Source: Halocatena marina (GTDB lineage Archaea > Halobacteriota > Halobacteria > Halobacteriales > Haloarculaceae). From it: DNA of 64,000 nt. The stretch spans positions 1-64,000 of the forward strand of contig NZ_JALLPK010000002.1 of assembly GCF_023276375.1 (NCBI RefSeq). The letters are read 5' to 3'. The position numbers were made by a program, and so were the translations under genes. Position 1 is the stretch's first letter; each line of letters begins with the position of its first letter. Below the pieces are notes generated by a model, which worked only from the letters and a program-made list of their open reading frames with translations, made no database searches and was not told where the DNA came from. Of this stretch, positions 26,629 to 34,661 are shown piece after piece.

Positions 26629-26883
26629 TCACATTTCTCGCTGCAGATTATTCTCTCCAGTGGTTTCACCATGAGCTCGATGCCGGTATCGCCAGTCCCA
26701 CTCTTCAAAAATTCCGTATTCAGTCATCGTGGTCATGCCCGCAATCGCTGCCCGAAGTTTGAGCCCGACGAGTGGGATGTCAGCAACGGTGATGACAGCG
26801 TCGGCTTCAAGAACAGCTCCGTCACGGAGAATGACGTCGAGAAGGTCGACGACCGCATCATCGTCCCGTTTAGTTGGTTGCAT
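26629..26883 (-). CDS. gvpM: Gas vesicle protein GvpM
   Basis: With the ATG at 26883 the protein has 84 residues. It belongs to the GvpA/J/M family: VVDLLDVILRDGAVLEADAV near residue 9, then DIPLVGLKLRAAIAGMTTM, corresponding to the amphipathic core of GvpA. In haloarchaea GvpM is one of the small set of proteins needed to nucleate gas vesicles. It is the last gene of the minus-strand gvpFGHJKLM run and overlaps gvpL by about 14 bases. A GTG two codons upstream is a possible alternative start. Confidence 0.88.
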   Translation of the reverse strand: MQPTKRDDDAVVDLLDVILRDGAVLEADAVITVADIPLVGLKLRAAIAGMTTMTEYGIFEEWDWRYRHRAHGETTGENNLQREM

Positions 26884-27718
26884 CTTCACTCACCCGTTCG
26901 TCTCCGATCGCTGGTGCAAATGTATAAGGTGGCCACGGACCAGTAAAGCGGACCGTAACCCCAGGCTCTGCAGCGACATCGTCGAGTATGTCACCAATCT
27001 CCTCCTCGCGGTCTTCATGTGCAAGCAGCGTTAGTCGAGCTAGCTGAGTGGTCATTTGATCGTCTTTATCATCCTCACTGTCTGTGAGGTCAATCGACTG
27101 TTGACTGATGTCTCGATCGTGTACTTCATAAACAATGTCTGTGAGACGATCGCAAAGAGCTCTTGCTCGTTCGTCGCACCGGCGGCGCTTCAACACGGTG
27201 AGACGCTGGTTGTATTGCTTTTTGAGCAGAAAGTTCGTCCCGCCACCAGCTTCCGACTCGTCCATACGCGTCGTGATTTCTCGGAGTTGCTCGTCTTTCG
27301 CTTCGAGACCGTCTTCAAGTTCGTGTTCTTCGATCGTGGCGTCGACGTGATACTCCCAGAAGCCCGAAAGCATATCGAGATGATGGGAGAGCGCGTCCAC
27401 CTGCTCACGTACCCATTCGCGAACGCGATCGTCGTTCCCCTGAATAATCGTATCGAACCGAAATGGCAGTGGCGTTCCAAAACGTTCGCCTACAGCATCG
27501 ACCACCTGCTGGTGTTGAAGCAGCCATTTACGAAGGAGATCCACCTCATCAGTATCGTATAAGTCATTGCATTCGTGAACGACTAATCCTACGTCGTCAA
27601 CGGCGATGAGTTCCGTTGGCTCGTCATCGATACCCGTAACCGAAAAATCGGGCTCTTCATTGGGAATTGATACGGCACAATAGAGGTAGCGACCCTCTTT
27701 GATAGTGGCGTCATTCAT
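26870..27718 (-). CDS. gvpL: Gas vesicle protein GvpL (GvpF/L family)
   Basis: Starting at ATG 27718 (MNDATIKEGRYLYCAV) gives 282 residues, normal for GvpL. Family marks are the N-terminal GRYLYCAV strand, FGTPLPFRFDTII near residue 80, a coiled-coil region with LLKKQYNQRLTVLKRR, and the C-terminal VRFTGPWPPYTFAP. GvpL and GvpF are paralogues that interact with the small Gvp proteins during assembly. The start overlaps the end of gvpK by eight bases. The longer upstream frame is out of step with gvpK and was rejected. Confidence 0.9.
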   Translation of the reverse strand: MNDATIKEGRYLYCAVSIPNEEPDFSVTGIDDEPTELIAVDDVGLVVHECNDLYDTDEVDLLRKWLLQHQQVVDAVGERFGTPLPFRFDTIIQGNDDRVREWVREQVDALSHHLDMLSGFWEYHVDATIEEHELEDGLEAKDEQLREITTRMDESEAGGGTNFLLKKQYNQRLTVLKRRRCDERARALCDRLTDIVYEVHDRDISQQSIDLTDSEDDKDDQMTTQLARLTLLAHEDREEEIGDILDDVAAEPGVTVRFTGPWPPYTFAPAIGDERVSEDATN

Positions 27719-28040
27719 TCTTGAATAGGCTGTGACCGGGGTGTGGTTGACGCGGGTCGTCGACTTGGTGGACAAGATCGTTGACAAGCCCGTTTAGCTC
27801 GCCACGAAGGTCATCGACTGGTCCATCGATTCCCTCGTCGGTTTTCAACCGGTCAATCTCTGCTTCGAGCGAAGCGAGCTGCGCACCAAGGCGTTCTACC
27901 TCCTTGTCAGTGAGCATCTCAGACTCCATTCGACGGATTGCTTCGCGCTCCATCGCATCGACCAGCAACTCAACGATCGTTACGACGAGTGTCATGAGGC
28001 CGTCGCGTGCGTTCTCGCCGTCGACATTAATCCTCGTCAT
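27711..28040 (-). CDS. gvpK: Gas vesicle protein GvpK
   Basis: The 109-residue protein has the GvpK signature: INVDGENARDGLMTLVVTIV near the N-terminus, then a helix with LLVDAMEREAIRRMESE and LTDKEVERLGAQLASLEAEI. GvpK is one of the essential assembly proteins in haloarchaea. It overlaps gvpJ by four bases (ATGA) and gvpL by eight. The length is close to that of known members. Confidence 0.92.
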   Translation of the reverse strand: MTRINVDGENARDGLMTLVVTIVELLVDAMEREAIRRMESEMLTDKEVERLGAQLASLEAEIDRLKTDEGIDGPVDDLRGELNGLVNDLVHQVDDPRQPHPGHSLFKNE

Positions 28041-28660
28041 GGCTCTTCTGCGGATTCGTTCCGTTCGTCGGTGCTCTCAACGTCGTCAAATTCAGACGCC
28101 TCGGACTCGTTAGATCGGATTGATGTGATATCGGTGCCCAAGCGTCGCGGTCGGGGTCTCGTCGATACGCCAGAATCAATCCGAGGATAGTTCGTAGTGT
28201 ACATCTTCTCTCCCGTTTTGAAGTCGTCACGATCCCTGGTGATTGGTGGTGTTTTCAGCCACGGAGCGTGTTCTGTGATCGGCGGTTCGGAAAGCGGTGC
28301 AACGGGCGTGCCACCGTCCGCTTCCTGTTCCCGTTCTTGCTCCTGATCTTCGAGTTCAGAAGTCTGGGCTTCCTCGTCTTCGTCGCTCGTTTTGCGAGCG
28401 TTGATTGCGTTCTGTCCGGAGGCTTCCGCAACGCATTCCATATCAGTTCCTGTGGGGAATTCGAGACCGTACTTTGCGGCCGTCTCAAACGACGCGAGTG
28501 CTGCCCGGAGCTGAATTCCTAAGAGTTCCGTGTCACCAATCGTCACCGCAATGTCGGCATTGATAACGACACCCTTCTCCAGTAGCATCTCGACGATGTC
28601 TGCTAAGTCGTTGTGTTTTCGGGTCGGACTACCGCTTCGGCTTCCACGTTGATTAGTCAT
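28037..28660 (-). CDS. gvpJ: Gas vesicle protein GvpJ with a long C-terminal extension
   Basis: The N-terminal 70 residues are a clear GvpA/J core (LADIVEMLLEKGVVINADIA, then GDTELLGIQLRAALASFETA). After FPTGTDMECV comes an unusual tail of about 135 residues: an acidic low-complexity part followed by a Pro/Arg-rich part (STRPRPRRLGTDITSIR). Known haloarchaeal GvpJ proteins are about 110-120 residues, so the tail is roughly double the normal length. ATG 28660 is preferred over a GTG three codons earlier. It overlaps the gvpH-like gene upstream and gvpK downstream. Confidence 0.88.
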   Translation of the reverse strand: MTNQRGSRSGSPTRKHNDLADIVEMLLEKGVVINADIAVTIGDTELLGIQLRAALASFETAAKYGLEFPTGTDMECVAEASGQNAINARKTSDEDEEAQTSELEDQEQEREQEADGGTPVAPLSEPPITEHAPWLKTPPITRDRDDFKTGEKMYTTNYPRIDSGVSTRPRPRRLGTDITSIRSNESEASEFDDVESTDERNESAEEP

Positions 28661-29366
28661 TGATATCACTTTGGTTACTCATTGGCATCACTTCGATTGA
28701 TTTCAGTTCGGTCACCGTCGATGCGTCGCTGGTCTTTCGCAGTCGAATATTGTCCCGTCTTAGTGACTGTCGAAATCCGGATAGTTCCCGCAACAACCGA
28801 CGGGGACAACGATGAGTAGGCTGTTGGATTCGCACGGAGAGTCGGTCGACGACATCGAATAGCTTTTCGGTCCGCTCGTATACATTATTTAATCGAACAT
28901 TTAGTGAACTTTTTATGAATTCGTTGATTTGATCGATCAGACGCGATTGTATCTGGACTTGAATCGCCTCTGACGAATCGATGATACGATCGCCACCGGA
29001 CAACGACGAAATTGCAATGTTCACTCGTCGAAACGGGTTTGATAGACAGAGCCGGTCCCTGATAGTCCCAGCTCTGTTCCCTCCGGTCTCTGCTTCGTCC
29101 TTAGCTCCATCCAACGTACTTAGTGTTGCTTTGTGTCGCCTCCGTGTTTCTGACAGGCACGAATCACCCACCTGCTCGTTGCTATCGCTTTCACTATCGG
29201 CTGGTGTACCGATCCCAATTGAGAACTCGTGACCGACGCGTGCCCATCCGAATTCTCTGTGATCACTATCCACTCCCCGACAGCTTCTATTCTTATTTGT
29301 GAGTACCCCGAGTAGGTCATTGAGCAGCGAGTCGATGCTGCTGTCCGGGTAGTCATCGTTCGCCAT
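28653..29366 (-). CDS. gvpH: GvpH-like gas vesicle protein, possibly fused to extra sequence
   Basis: The 237-residue protein sits between gvpG and gvpJ where gvpH and gvpI are normally found. The N-terminal region (SIDSLLNDLLGVL, then VGHEFSIGIGTP near residue 46) resembles the start of GvpH, a protein with Hsp20-like character. The C-terminal half (about residues 130-237) is basic, with RCPRRLLRELSGFRQSLRRD, and has no clear Hsp20 domain. As there is no separate gvpI, this half might be a gvpI-like remnant or an unrelated domain. The start overlaps the gvpG stop by one base. The identity is moderate and mainly positional. Confidence 0.65.
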   Translation of the reverse strand: MANDDYPDSSIDSLLNDLLGVLTNKNRSCRGVDSDHREFGWARVGHEFSIGIGTPADSESDSNEQVGDSCLSETRRRHKATLSTLDGAKDEAETGGNRAGTIRDRLCLSNPFRRVNIAISSLSGGDRIIDSSEAIQVQIQSRLIDQINEFIKSSLNVRLNNVYERTEKLFDVVDRLSVRIQQPTHRCPRRLLRELSGFRQSLRRDNIRLRKTSDASTVTELKSIEVMPMSNQSDIND

Positions 29367-29620
29367 TACTGTTTTACCTTGACTTTGCCGCTGATCGTCT
29401 TGCGGGCCTGTTCTGCGACATCGAGTTGGCGCTCCAATTCGACTCGTCGCTGGTCGTACTCCTCACGTGAGCGTTCGCCGATTTCGTACAGAAGGCGATT
29501 TTCCTTGATGTCATCTTGAATCTCGTCAATGTCATACAGTTCGTCGATTGCCGTTGACCGGATGATATCGGCGAGTGTGACGAATGGTCGAAAGAGCAGG
29601 TCGTCAATGATGAATGTCAT
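29366..29620 (-). CDS. gvpG: Gas vesicle protein GvpG
   Basis: The 84-residue protein matches GvpG: IIDDLLFRPFVTLADIIRST at the N-terminus, then a predicted coiled coil with DIKENRLLYEIGERSREEYD and LERQLDVAEQA. GvpG is part of the essential assembly set. It is joined to gvpF upstream and to the gvpH-like gene downstream by single-base TAATG overlaps, showing tight coupling. Confidence 0.92.
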   Translation of the reverse strand: MTFIIDDLLFRPFVTLADIIRSTAIDELYDIDEIQDDIKENRLLYEIGERSREEYDQRRVELERQLDVAEQARKTISGKVKVKQ

Positions 29621-30246
29621 TATTGTGTTCCAATCTCAATATCGATGAAGTTGTACGGTGCCCAAGGGCCGCTATACTGGACGGATAGATGATCGTCGTG
29701 TTCTTCAGTGATCTCGTCGATCGCTGCACCGAACGCGGCCTGTTGATCGTGATCGACGAGGTATGATCGATTCATCACGAGACGGTCGCTGAATAGTCCG
29801 TTTTCTGCCTCTTGTACGCTCATATCTCTGAGCCGATCAGCGACGTCTTCGCGAATTGCCTCCCGATCGAAGGTGCCATCCTCATTGGCAATGAGTTTCA
29901 CCCCGAGCTCGACTGTCCCGTCGATCTCGTATAGCGCGCGATTGAACATTCCTCGGCCCCCCCGGAGCACGTTCTTGAGCGTCCGTTCGTCCTTAAATAC
30001 CATCCCGAAGCGCATCGGAACGACCGTTCGTCTTCCGTCCTCCATGACCGCCCTAAGGACATTGTCGTGCGCACGAAGGTTCTCGTCCGTCTGCTCTGGC
30101 TCAAGCGTATCGATATCACTTACGACAGCTGCCAGCGGCCGATGATTAACCGTATACACGCGGTCCGCGCCACCGACGCCGGTAACCTTGAGATTATACT
30201 CTTCATTCTCGATAATCCCGTACGCGTAGTAGTGTGAATCGCTCAT
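29620..30246 (-). CDS. gvpF: Gas vesicle protein GvpF
   Basis: The 208-residue protein has GvpF/L family features: HYYAYGIIENEEYNLKVTG at the N-terminus, VVPMRFGMVFKDERTLKNVL near residue 76 and VQYSGPWAPYNFIDIEIG at the C-terminus. GvpF is thought to contact GvpA and other small Gvp proteins during nucleation. It is the first gene of the minus-strand run; GAGGAAGG precedes the ATG by about seven bases. It is divergent from gvpA across a 161-base shared control region. Confidence 0.92.
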   Translation of the reverse strand: MSDSHYYAYGIIENEEYNLKVTGVGGADRVYTVNHRPLAAVVSDIDTLEPEQTDENLRAHDNVLRAVMEDGRRTVVPMRFGMVFKDERTLKNVLRGGRGMFNRALYEIDGTVELGVKLIANEDGTFDREAIREDVADRLRDMSVQEAENGLFSDRLVMNRSYLVDHDQQAAFGAAIDEITEEHDDHLSVQYSGPWAPYNFIDIEIGTQ

Positions 30247-30407
30247 GATTGACCTTCCTCAATCTACTAGTCGTTGTTTACATTCTCTACAAATCGGGAT
30301 GCAATAATATGATGCCGGCAAATGAAAGCCCGATTCGAGATTTCTGAAGGCGCTTGTATTTGCCACCCCAAAGCGTAAAAATGGTTACGGAATAAAATTA
30401 TGAAGAA
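30247..30407. promoter_or_regulatory. Divergent control region between gvpF and gvpA
   Basis: This 161-base spacer must hold both gas vesicle promoters. Toward gvpA there is an AT-rich CGTAAAAAT (30374-30382) about 26-34 bases before the ATG and a further AATAAAATTA (30391-30400). Toward gvpF a minus-strand TATA-like run lies near 30303-30315. Haloarchaeal gvp promoters are often controlled by GvpE, but no gvpE gene is in the window, so another activator would be needed. Confidence 0.45.
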
Positions 30408-30743
30408 ATGAGTGTGAATACAACAAGCCAATGTCAAAGTCAGCGTCCAGATACGTCGAGCCTTGTCGAGGTTATTGATCGTATCCTTGATAAGGGGGTG
30501 GTCATCGATCTCTGGGCACGAGTGTCGATCGTCGGCATCGAGATCCTCACGGTCGAAGCACGGATCGTCGTTGCATCGGTTGATACGTTCCTTCACTATG
30601 CAAAGCATATCTCAATACTTGAGGAAGTGTGTGAGTCCGGTGACTTGGAGGATCTCAAAAACCTCGAGATTGGAACGTCGCCGATGGTGCAGTCAGCACC
30701 GGACAAATCCGATCCACAGATCGAGCAATCCGAGTCGGAATAA
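30408..30743 (+). CDS. gvpA: Major gas vesicle structural protein GvpA
   Basis: The 111-residue protein contains the nearly invariant GvpA core [20 protein letters not shown] followed by [18 protein letters not shown]. GvpA self-assembles into the ribs of the gas vesicle wall. Haloarchaeal GvpA is usually about 76-80 residues; here there are about ten extra residues at the N-terminus and a longer acidic C-terminal tail. It is the only gvpA copy visible and leads the plus-strand half of the cluster, with gvpO about 120 bases downstream. Confidence 0.93.
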   Translation: MSVNTTSQCQSQRPDTSSLVEVIDRILDKGVVIDLWARVSIVGIEILTVEARIVVASVDTFLHYAKHISILEEVCESGDLEDLKNLEIGTSPMVQSAPDKSDPQIEQSESE

Positions 30744-30863
30744 AGGTATGACGATAACCAAGTGGCTGCCCAGATCGAACGCACGGTGTTTCACTCTTCA
30801 GTAGTATGACCAGCCAAGTGATTACTGAAGTGTGCTCCACTCAATCATAAAAGACAAACGACG

Positions 30864-31367
30864 ATGACAGCCATCGAGCCGAGCGAACATACGATAGACG
30901 AGCTGGAAAACGAGATCGAAACGATCGATGATCCAGATGAGCTCCAGTCGATGTTCAAGGCCGAAGCTGACAACAAGGATCGAAAAGGTGCGAAGGTACT
31001 CATCGAGCGTCGACTGAGTGAAGTCGAGGACGGTGAAGAAGAGAGCGAGACGACGACAGATACCGACCCTGGAATGGATGAGTCGGATTTTGCGGACAGA
31101 GAAGCAGACCTCATCGCTATTCGCAACCGTGTTAGAGAAGTTGCGGCGGATCTCATCGGCCGTGACCTCGACGGAATTAGTTCGATTCGACGCGAAGAGG
31201 ACAACTGGACAGTCGTCGTCAATCTCGTCGAGCGTCACTCAGTACCGGACACTCAGGATATCATTGGTCGCTATGAGGTCCACCTCGACTCTGACGGCGA
31301 GATTACCGGCTATCACCGGTTGAGTCGGTATCGTCGTAGCTATACTGATTACGAAGGATGGTGCTGA
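30864..31367 (+). CDS. gvpO: Gas vesicle protein GvpO, copy 1
   Basis: The 167-residue protein has a C-terminal GvpO domain (about residues 80-165) with VREVAADLIGRDLDGISSI, then WTVVVNLVERHSVPDTQDI and IGRYEVHLDSDGEITGYHRL. The N-terminal 45 residues form another module (DDPDELQSMFKAEADNKDRK) joined by an acidic linker. GvpO is required for gas vesicle formation in haloarchaea. The gene lies directly downstream of gvpA. A paralogue with nearly the same core follows. Confidence 0.9.
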   Translation: MTAIEPSEHTIDELENEIETIDDPDELQSMFKAEADNKDRKGAKVLIERRLSEVEDGEEESETTTDTDPGMDESDFADREADLIAIRNRVREVAADLIGRDLDGISSIRREEDNWTVVVNLVERHSVPDTQDIIGRYEVHLDSDGEITGYHRLSRYRRSYTDYEGWC

Positions 31368-31614
31368 CTGATCCGAACCATCCCTTTAGATCCTTCAGTC
31401 GGCTCGCTGAGTGCCTGCTAGGCCAGCCTACAGTTAGCCAAATTCCAGAAGATACGAATGAGAGTATACTTTGAATCGCAGTCGACCTTCGGAAACGTTC
31501 AGCAACGAGCGCCTCCGACTGGTACCGGCCGAACACAGCGTTGTCCGGTCCTACTGTCGATCCAATGTTTATCTCAGTTGTGCCGATCGTACGGTTACAG
31601 ACACCCAAACAATA

Positions 31615-32184
31615 ATGATTCCCCCAAACCAACGGTCCGCGAATGACGAACCGAACAGCGAAGACAGTGTGGCCGAAACTGCGACGAAACTTAGATCCAC
31701 GCTCGATTCCCTGAATAGCGCCGACGATAGAGACGAACGCGAAAGCAACGATGAAGACCACGAATCGGTGGATGAAAACAGTAATACAGAAATGACTGAC
31801 AAAAGTGATAACGAAGAATCTGAGAATGGAAAACAAATTGAAGACAGTGAGACAAAAAACGAAGGCACAGAGGATGAGGAAAAGTCAAGTGAAACAGACA
31901 CTGACGAAATCAGCACGGATGAGGCGGAGTTGATCGAAATTCGAGACCATGTCCAAGAGGTAGCGGCTGATCTCATCGGCCGCGACCTTGACGGCATTGC
32001 GGCAATACACCGCAACGACAGTACCTGGACGGTCGCAGTTGACGTCGTTGAGCGTCACTCGGTACCGGATACTCAGGACATCATGGGTCGCTACGAGATC
32101 CATCTCGGGTCGAATGGTGAGATTCGAGAGTACAACTGCTCGAGTCGGTACCGTCGCGGTGACACCGGATACAATGAATGGTAA
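31615..32184 (+). CDS. gvpO: Gas vesicle protein GvpO, copy 2
   Basis: From ATG 31615 the protein has 189 residues. The C-terminal GvpO domain is very close to copy 1 (VQEVAADLIGRDLDGIAAI, VVERHSVPDTQDIMGRYEIH). The N-terminal 100 residues differ: a short SEDSVAETATKLRSTLDSL segment and a long acidic low-complexity linker. That short segment resembles the N-terminus of the 369-residue protein downstream. The frame is open further upstream to 31471 but that part has no protein-like pattern. The tandem pair points to recent duplication of the core with exchange of the N-terminal module. Confidence 0.88.
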   Translation: MIPPNQRSANDEPNSEDSVAETATKLRSTLDSLNSADDRDERESNDEDHESVDENSNTEMTDKSDNEESENGKQIEDSETKNEGTEDEEKSSETDTDEISTDEAELIEIRDHVQEVAADLIGRDLDGIAAIHRNDSTWTVAVDVVERHSVPDTQDIMGRYEIHLGSNGEIREYNCSSRYRRGDTGYNEW

Positions 32185-32912
32185 TCGCATACCACTGAAC
32201 CGTTCGAAGTGGAAGGGAGTAGTTATGTCTCCTTTGCTTCGTGCTCCTCCAAGGGAAGGAGGGACGTTGGTAAGACTCTGAAGAGGTGAGGATTCACTCT
32301 GATTTGTCTCTATTCACCTTCACTGGAATTTATTCGACAATTGGACAATTATAGGCGATGAAATTAATTGGGTGTTGGGTCGTCGAGCACAATGTGAACG
32401 CCTGAGACCATTCGCCGTACTCTTCTTTCTCGATATTCGAGGTCCTCCTGTCTCTATGCATCTGGTAGTAAGCATCGAATAGACTCCATTACAAATGTAT
32501 GTCTGTAACAGCAAGAAACATATACAAATTCTTACCGACGAACCGGATTGAATGAATTAACGAAACAGTCATCGACTGCGTCCACACACGAGCTCAGGTG
32601 TCCCTTGAACTGTGTCCGCGGGCTTATTATCTCCATCTACAACGATGAATGCAGGGACAATCCAGAGAGCACGGTCACCACGGGTGATATGAATTCTATG
32701 ATATCTCGAGCAGTCATGTGCAAGCAAAGAGTACAGACTGAGTAGTAGCGTAGGTTGATCCTGGTAACCCGAAGAATTCGCACGAAGCCAGTTCGTCGTA
32801 ACGTATATGATGGGAAAGAATACGTGACTGGATGGCATAAGCTGGAGGAATAACTCAACGAAGTGCACAAAGCGCATTGAAACAGTCACCAACAAAGTGG
32901 AGAAAACTGCTA
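32185..32912. other. Spacer inside the gas vesicle cluster
   Basis: About 730 bases between gvpO copy 2 and the second gvpH-like gene. No complete gene can be supported. Around 32,745-32,880 one plus-strand frame gives patches such as RRNVYDGKEYVTGWHKLEE broken by stops, which may be a decayed gene. A palindromic sequence related to one at 39.7 kb lies at 32489-32513. A missing gvpN or gvpC could once have been here, but no trace of either can be identified. Confidence 0.4.
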
Positions 32913-33392
32913 ATGACAACAGACGACTCCAAAGCAAATCAGGAAGAAAGGGTGAGTGAATGCGAACTTGTCCATATAGCACTCACCGACCTGTTCGAAA
33001 CCATCGTCGACACAGACGACCGAAACCAGCGACCACGAATCAGAAGCAGAAGTGCACACAGCAGTAATACGATGTACGACTACGAGTTTGTCATCAGTAT
33101 CGGTCCCCAATCTGCAGAACGCGGCAACACCCCCGAAACACTGTCAGCGTCGGCCAGCACAGACCATGCTGTGACCATTTACTCGATAGATGAAGATTAT
33201 GAAATCACGCTTGATCTTCCGATCGACAATCTAACCGATCTTTCAACAGGTGTTGATTCAGGCACTCATAATCGGATACGATGGCGAGATCGCATAATGC
33301 GTTCCTCTTTATCGCGGCGACCTCGGATTTGGGATACGTTGTTCAACACTAATACACTAAATAACTGTCTCTACAGGAGAGTAGCCAAATGA
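32913..33392 (+). CDS. gvpH: Second GvpH-like protein
   Basis: From ATG 32913 the protein has 159 residues. The segment DYEFVISIGPQS near residue 43 followed by EDYEITLDLPIDNL near residue 98 matches the layout of GvpH and Hsp20-like proteins, in which a short conserved tyrosine-rich strand precedes an alpha-crystallin-like strand with a D-L-P core. It lies in the plus-strand half, away from the usual position beside gvpG. The C-terminal 40 residues are basic (RRPRIWDTLFN). The match is by eye; the gene overlaps the next one by four bases (ATGA). Confidence 0.6.
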   Translation: MTTDDSKANQEERVSECELVHIALTDLFETIVDTDDRNQRPRIRSRSAHSSNTMYDYEFVISIGPQSAERGNTPETLSASASTDHAVTIYSIDEDYEITLDLPIDNLTDLSTGVDSGTHNRIRWRDRIMRSSLSRRPRIWDTLFNTNTLNNCLYRRVAK

Positions 33393-34498
33393 ATAGCTCT
33401 AGGTCGAGCGAGGAGATATCTGAGACCGTAGCGAGACTTGAGTCCGCAATTGATTCATTGTCTGATGGTGAAAATAACACGACAGAGAGTGAGGAATCAG
33501 ACGGACAGTCCGACAGTAACGCTTCCTCCGAATTCATTCGAGGGATTCAACACGGAGTTCAGGATGGACTGTTCGATAGTTTCAGTGACGAAACCGAACC
33601 GGCTGAAAGTACACTCTATGAACAGTTTAGTCGGCTACTTGGTGAAATGGTCGTGCGAAAACTCACGGAGCAGATACGAGAAATGCAGAGTTCCGAAAGC
33701 GAAGTGAATGCGGACGATCATGTCCTGTCTGCATTGTTAGATCGTGAGGACAGCAAATCGTTTTTTGAAGGATGGGACCTCGACAGCATGTTATCGAAAG
33801 ATGACAACAAGGATAGTCAGAAAATCATCAAAGAATCCAAAGAATTGCTCGAAACGGTTGACGTCTCAAAGTTGTTTGAATTTATTAATATACGGGAATT
33901 GCCTAACGTTATCAATTTTGAGGAAGTCCCGGCAGCGATTGCGAACGCTGATCCCAAGCGAGCGGTCGAACTTAAACACCTGGCGTCACTTATCGAGTTC
34001 GATGAGCTCTGGGATGCAGTCGAGATTCGAGAGTTCATGCGGAAAAAAGACGAACTCGAAGACGTTGTGGACAGTAAGGAGAGCGATGAGGAAGGTGGGA
34101 CAGATGGTTCGTCTCTGACTGATTCACTCGAGCCGTTGAATAGCGGAGGTGGCGAGTTGGGCGAGGAGATGACCCAAGCAATACAGGTGGCCATTCAGTC
34201 AAAACTCCGGGATGCTGTCGAGGAATTCCGTAGCTCTGTTCTCGATGCGCGCGAGCAGATAAAACAAGCACGCGACGAGGCACAAGCAACTATCGAGGAG
34301 ACAACTGGTGGCGGAACGGGCCAACCTTCTTCCCGAAATCCGACCGCCTACTCAACAATGGTCTCGGGCTGGAAGAAGAGCGATTGGTCGTCGGCGAAGG
34401 TTTCAACCGTTCCCCACAACGTGCGTCGTTCAAGCGCACCGGGTCATACCCGACTGTATGGCTCGCGATTCGACAAAATGGAGAATGACGATGAATGA
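33389..34498 (+). CDS. Large acidic protein of the gas vesicle cluster, function unknown
   Basis: The 369-residue protein has an N-terminal SEEISETVARLESAIDSL motif, acidic linkers, a central helical part with IRELPNVINFEEVPAAIANA and IEFDELWDAVEIREF, a coiled coil (DAVEEFRSSVLDAREQIKQA) and a basic, Tyr/Ser-rich tail (RNPTAYSTMVS, then HNVRRSSAPGHTRLYGSRF). The C-terminal tail has the look of a conserved haloarchaeal family, but no function is known to me. The N-terminal motif is shared with gvpO copy 2. It overlaps the gvpH-like gene by ATGA, so the two are coexpressed. It might replace the missing GvpC or act as a scaffold. Confidence 0.8.
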   Translation: MNSSRSSEEISETVARLESAIDSLSDGENNTTESEESDGQSDSNASSEFIRGIQHGVQDGLFDSFSDETEPAESTLYEQFSRLLGEMVVRKLTEQIREMQSSESEVNADDHVLSALLDREDSKSFFEGWDLDSMLSKDDNKDSQKIIKESKELLETVDVSKLFEFINIRELPNVINFEEVPAAIANADPKRAVELKHLASLIEFDELWDAVEIREFMRKKDELEDVVDSKESDEEGGTDGSSLTDSLEPLNSGGGELGEEMTQAIQVAIQSKLRDAVEEFRSSVLDAREQIKQARDEAQATIEETTGGGTGQPSSRNPTAYSTMVSGWKKSDWSSAKVSTVPHNVRRSSAPGHTRLYGSRFDKMENDDE

Positions 34499-34661
34499 CA
34501 TCCTCTCCGGCGCAAACACAAAGAGTCCTCGTGAGGGTATCGCTTGCCGACCCACGAAAGCATCTTGCGGGTTCGTATGCTTCTCATTGGAACGGCAAGA
34601 GCGTGGTACCTTCGTCTCGGTCGATCTTCAGTACGCGAACGCAACCGATGAGAGCAAATAG
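34491..34661 (+). CDS. Small protein coupled to the 369-residue gene
   Basis: A 56-codon gene begins at ATG 34491 inside the last codons of the preceding gene (ATGAATGA overlap). It has two Cys (IACRPTKASCGFVCF) and a strand-like ERGTFVSVDLQYAN segment. Translational coupling is suggested by the overlap. The family is not recognised and the frame continues upstream in the neighbour, so it could be spurious. Confidence 0.4.
   Translation: MNDILSGANTKSPREGIACRPTKASCGFVCFSLERQERGTFVSVDLQYANATDESK

Noticed and set aside
32569..32982. Minus-strand 137-codon frame in the gas vesicle spacer
   Set aside because: It overlaps the start of the second gvpH-like gene and its hydrophobic runs come from antisense reading; no family or ribosome site was seen.
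33389..34498. Calling the 369-residue protein GvpC
   Set aside because: GvpC is defined by 33-residue-type repeats, which are absent. The helical segments are not regular repeats, so only an analogous role is suggested.
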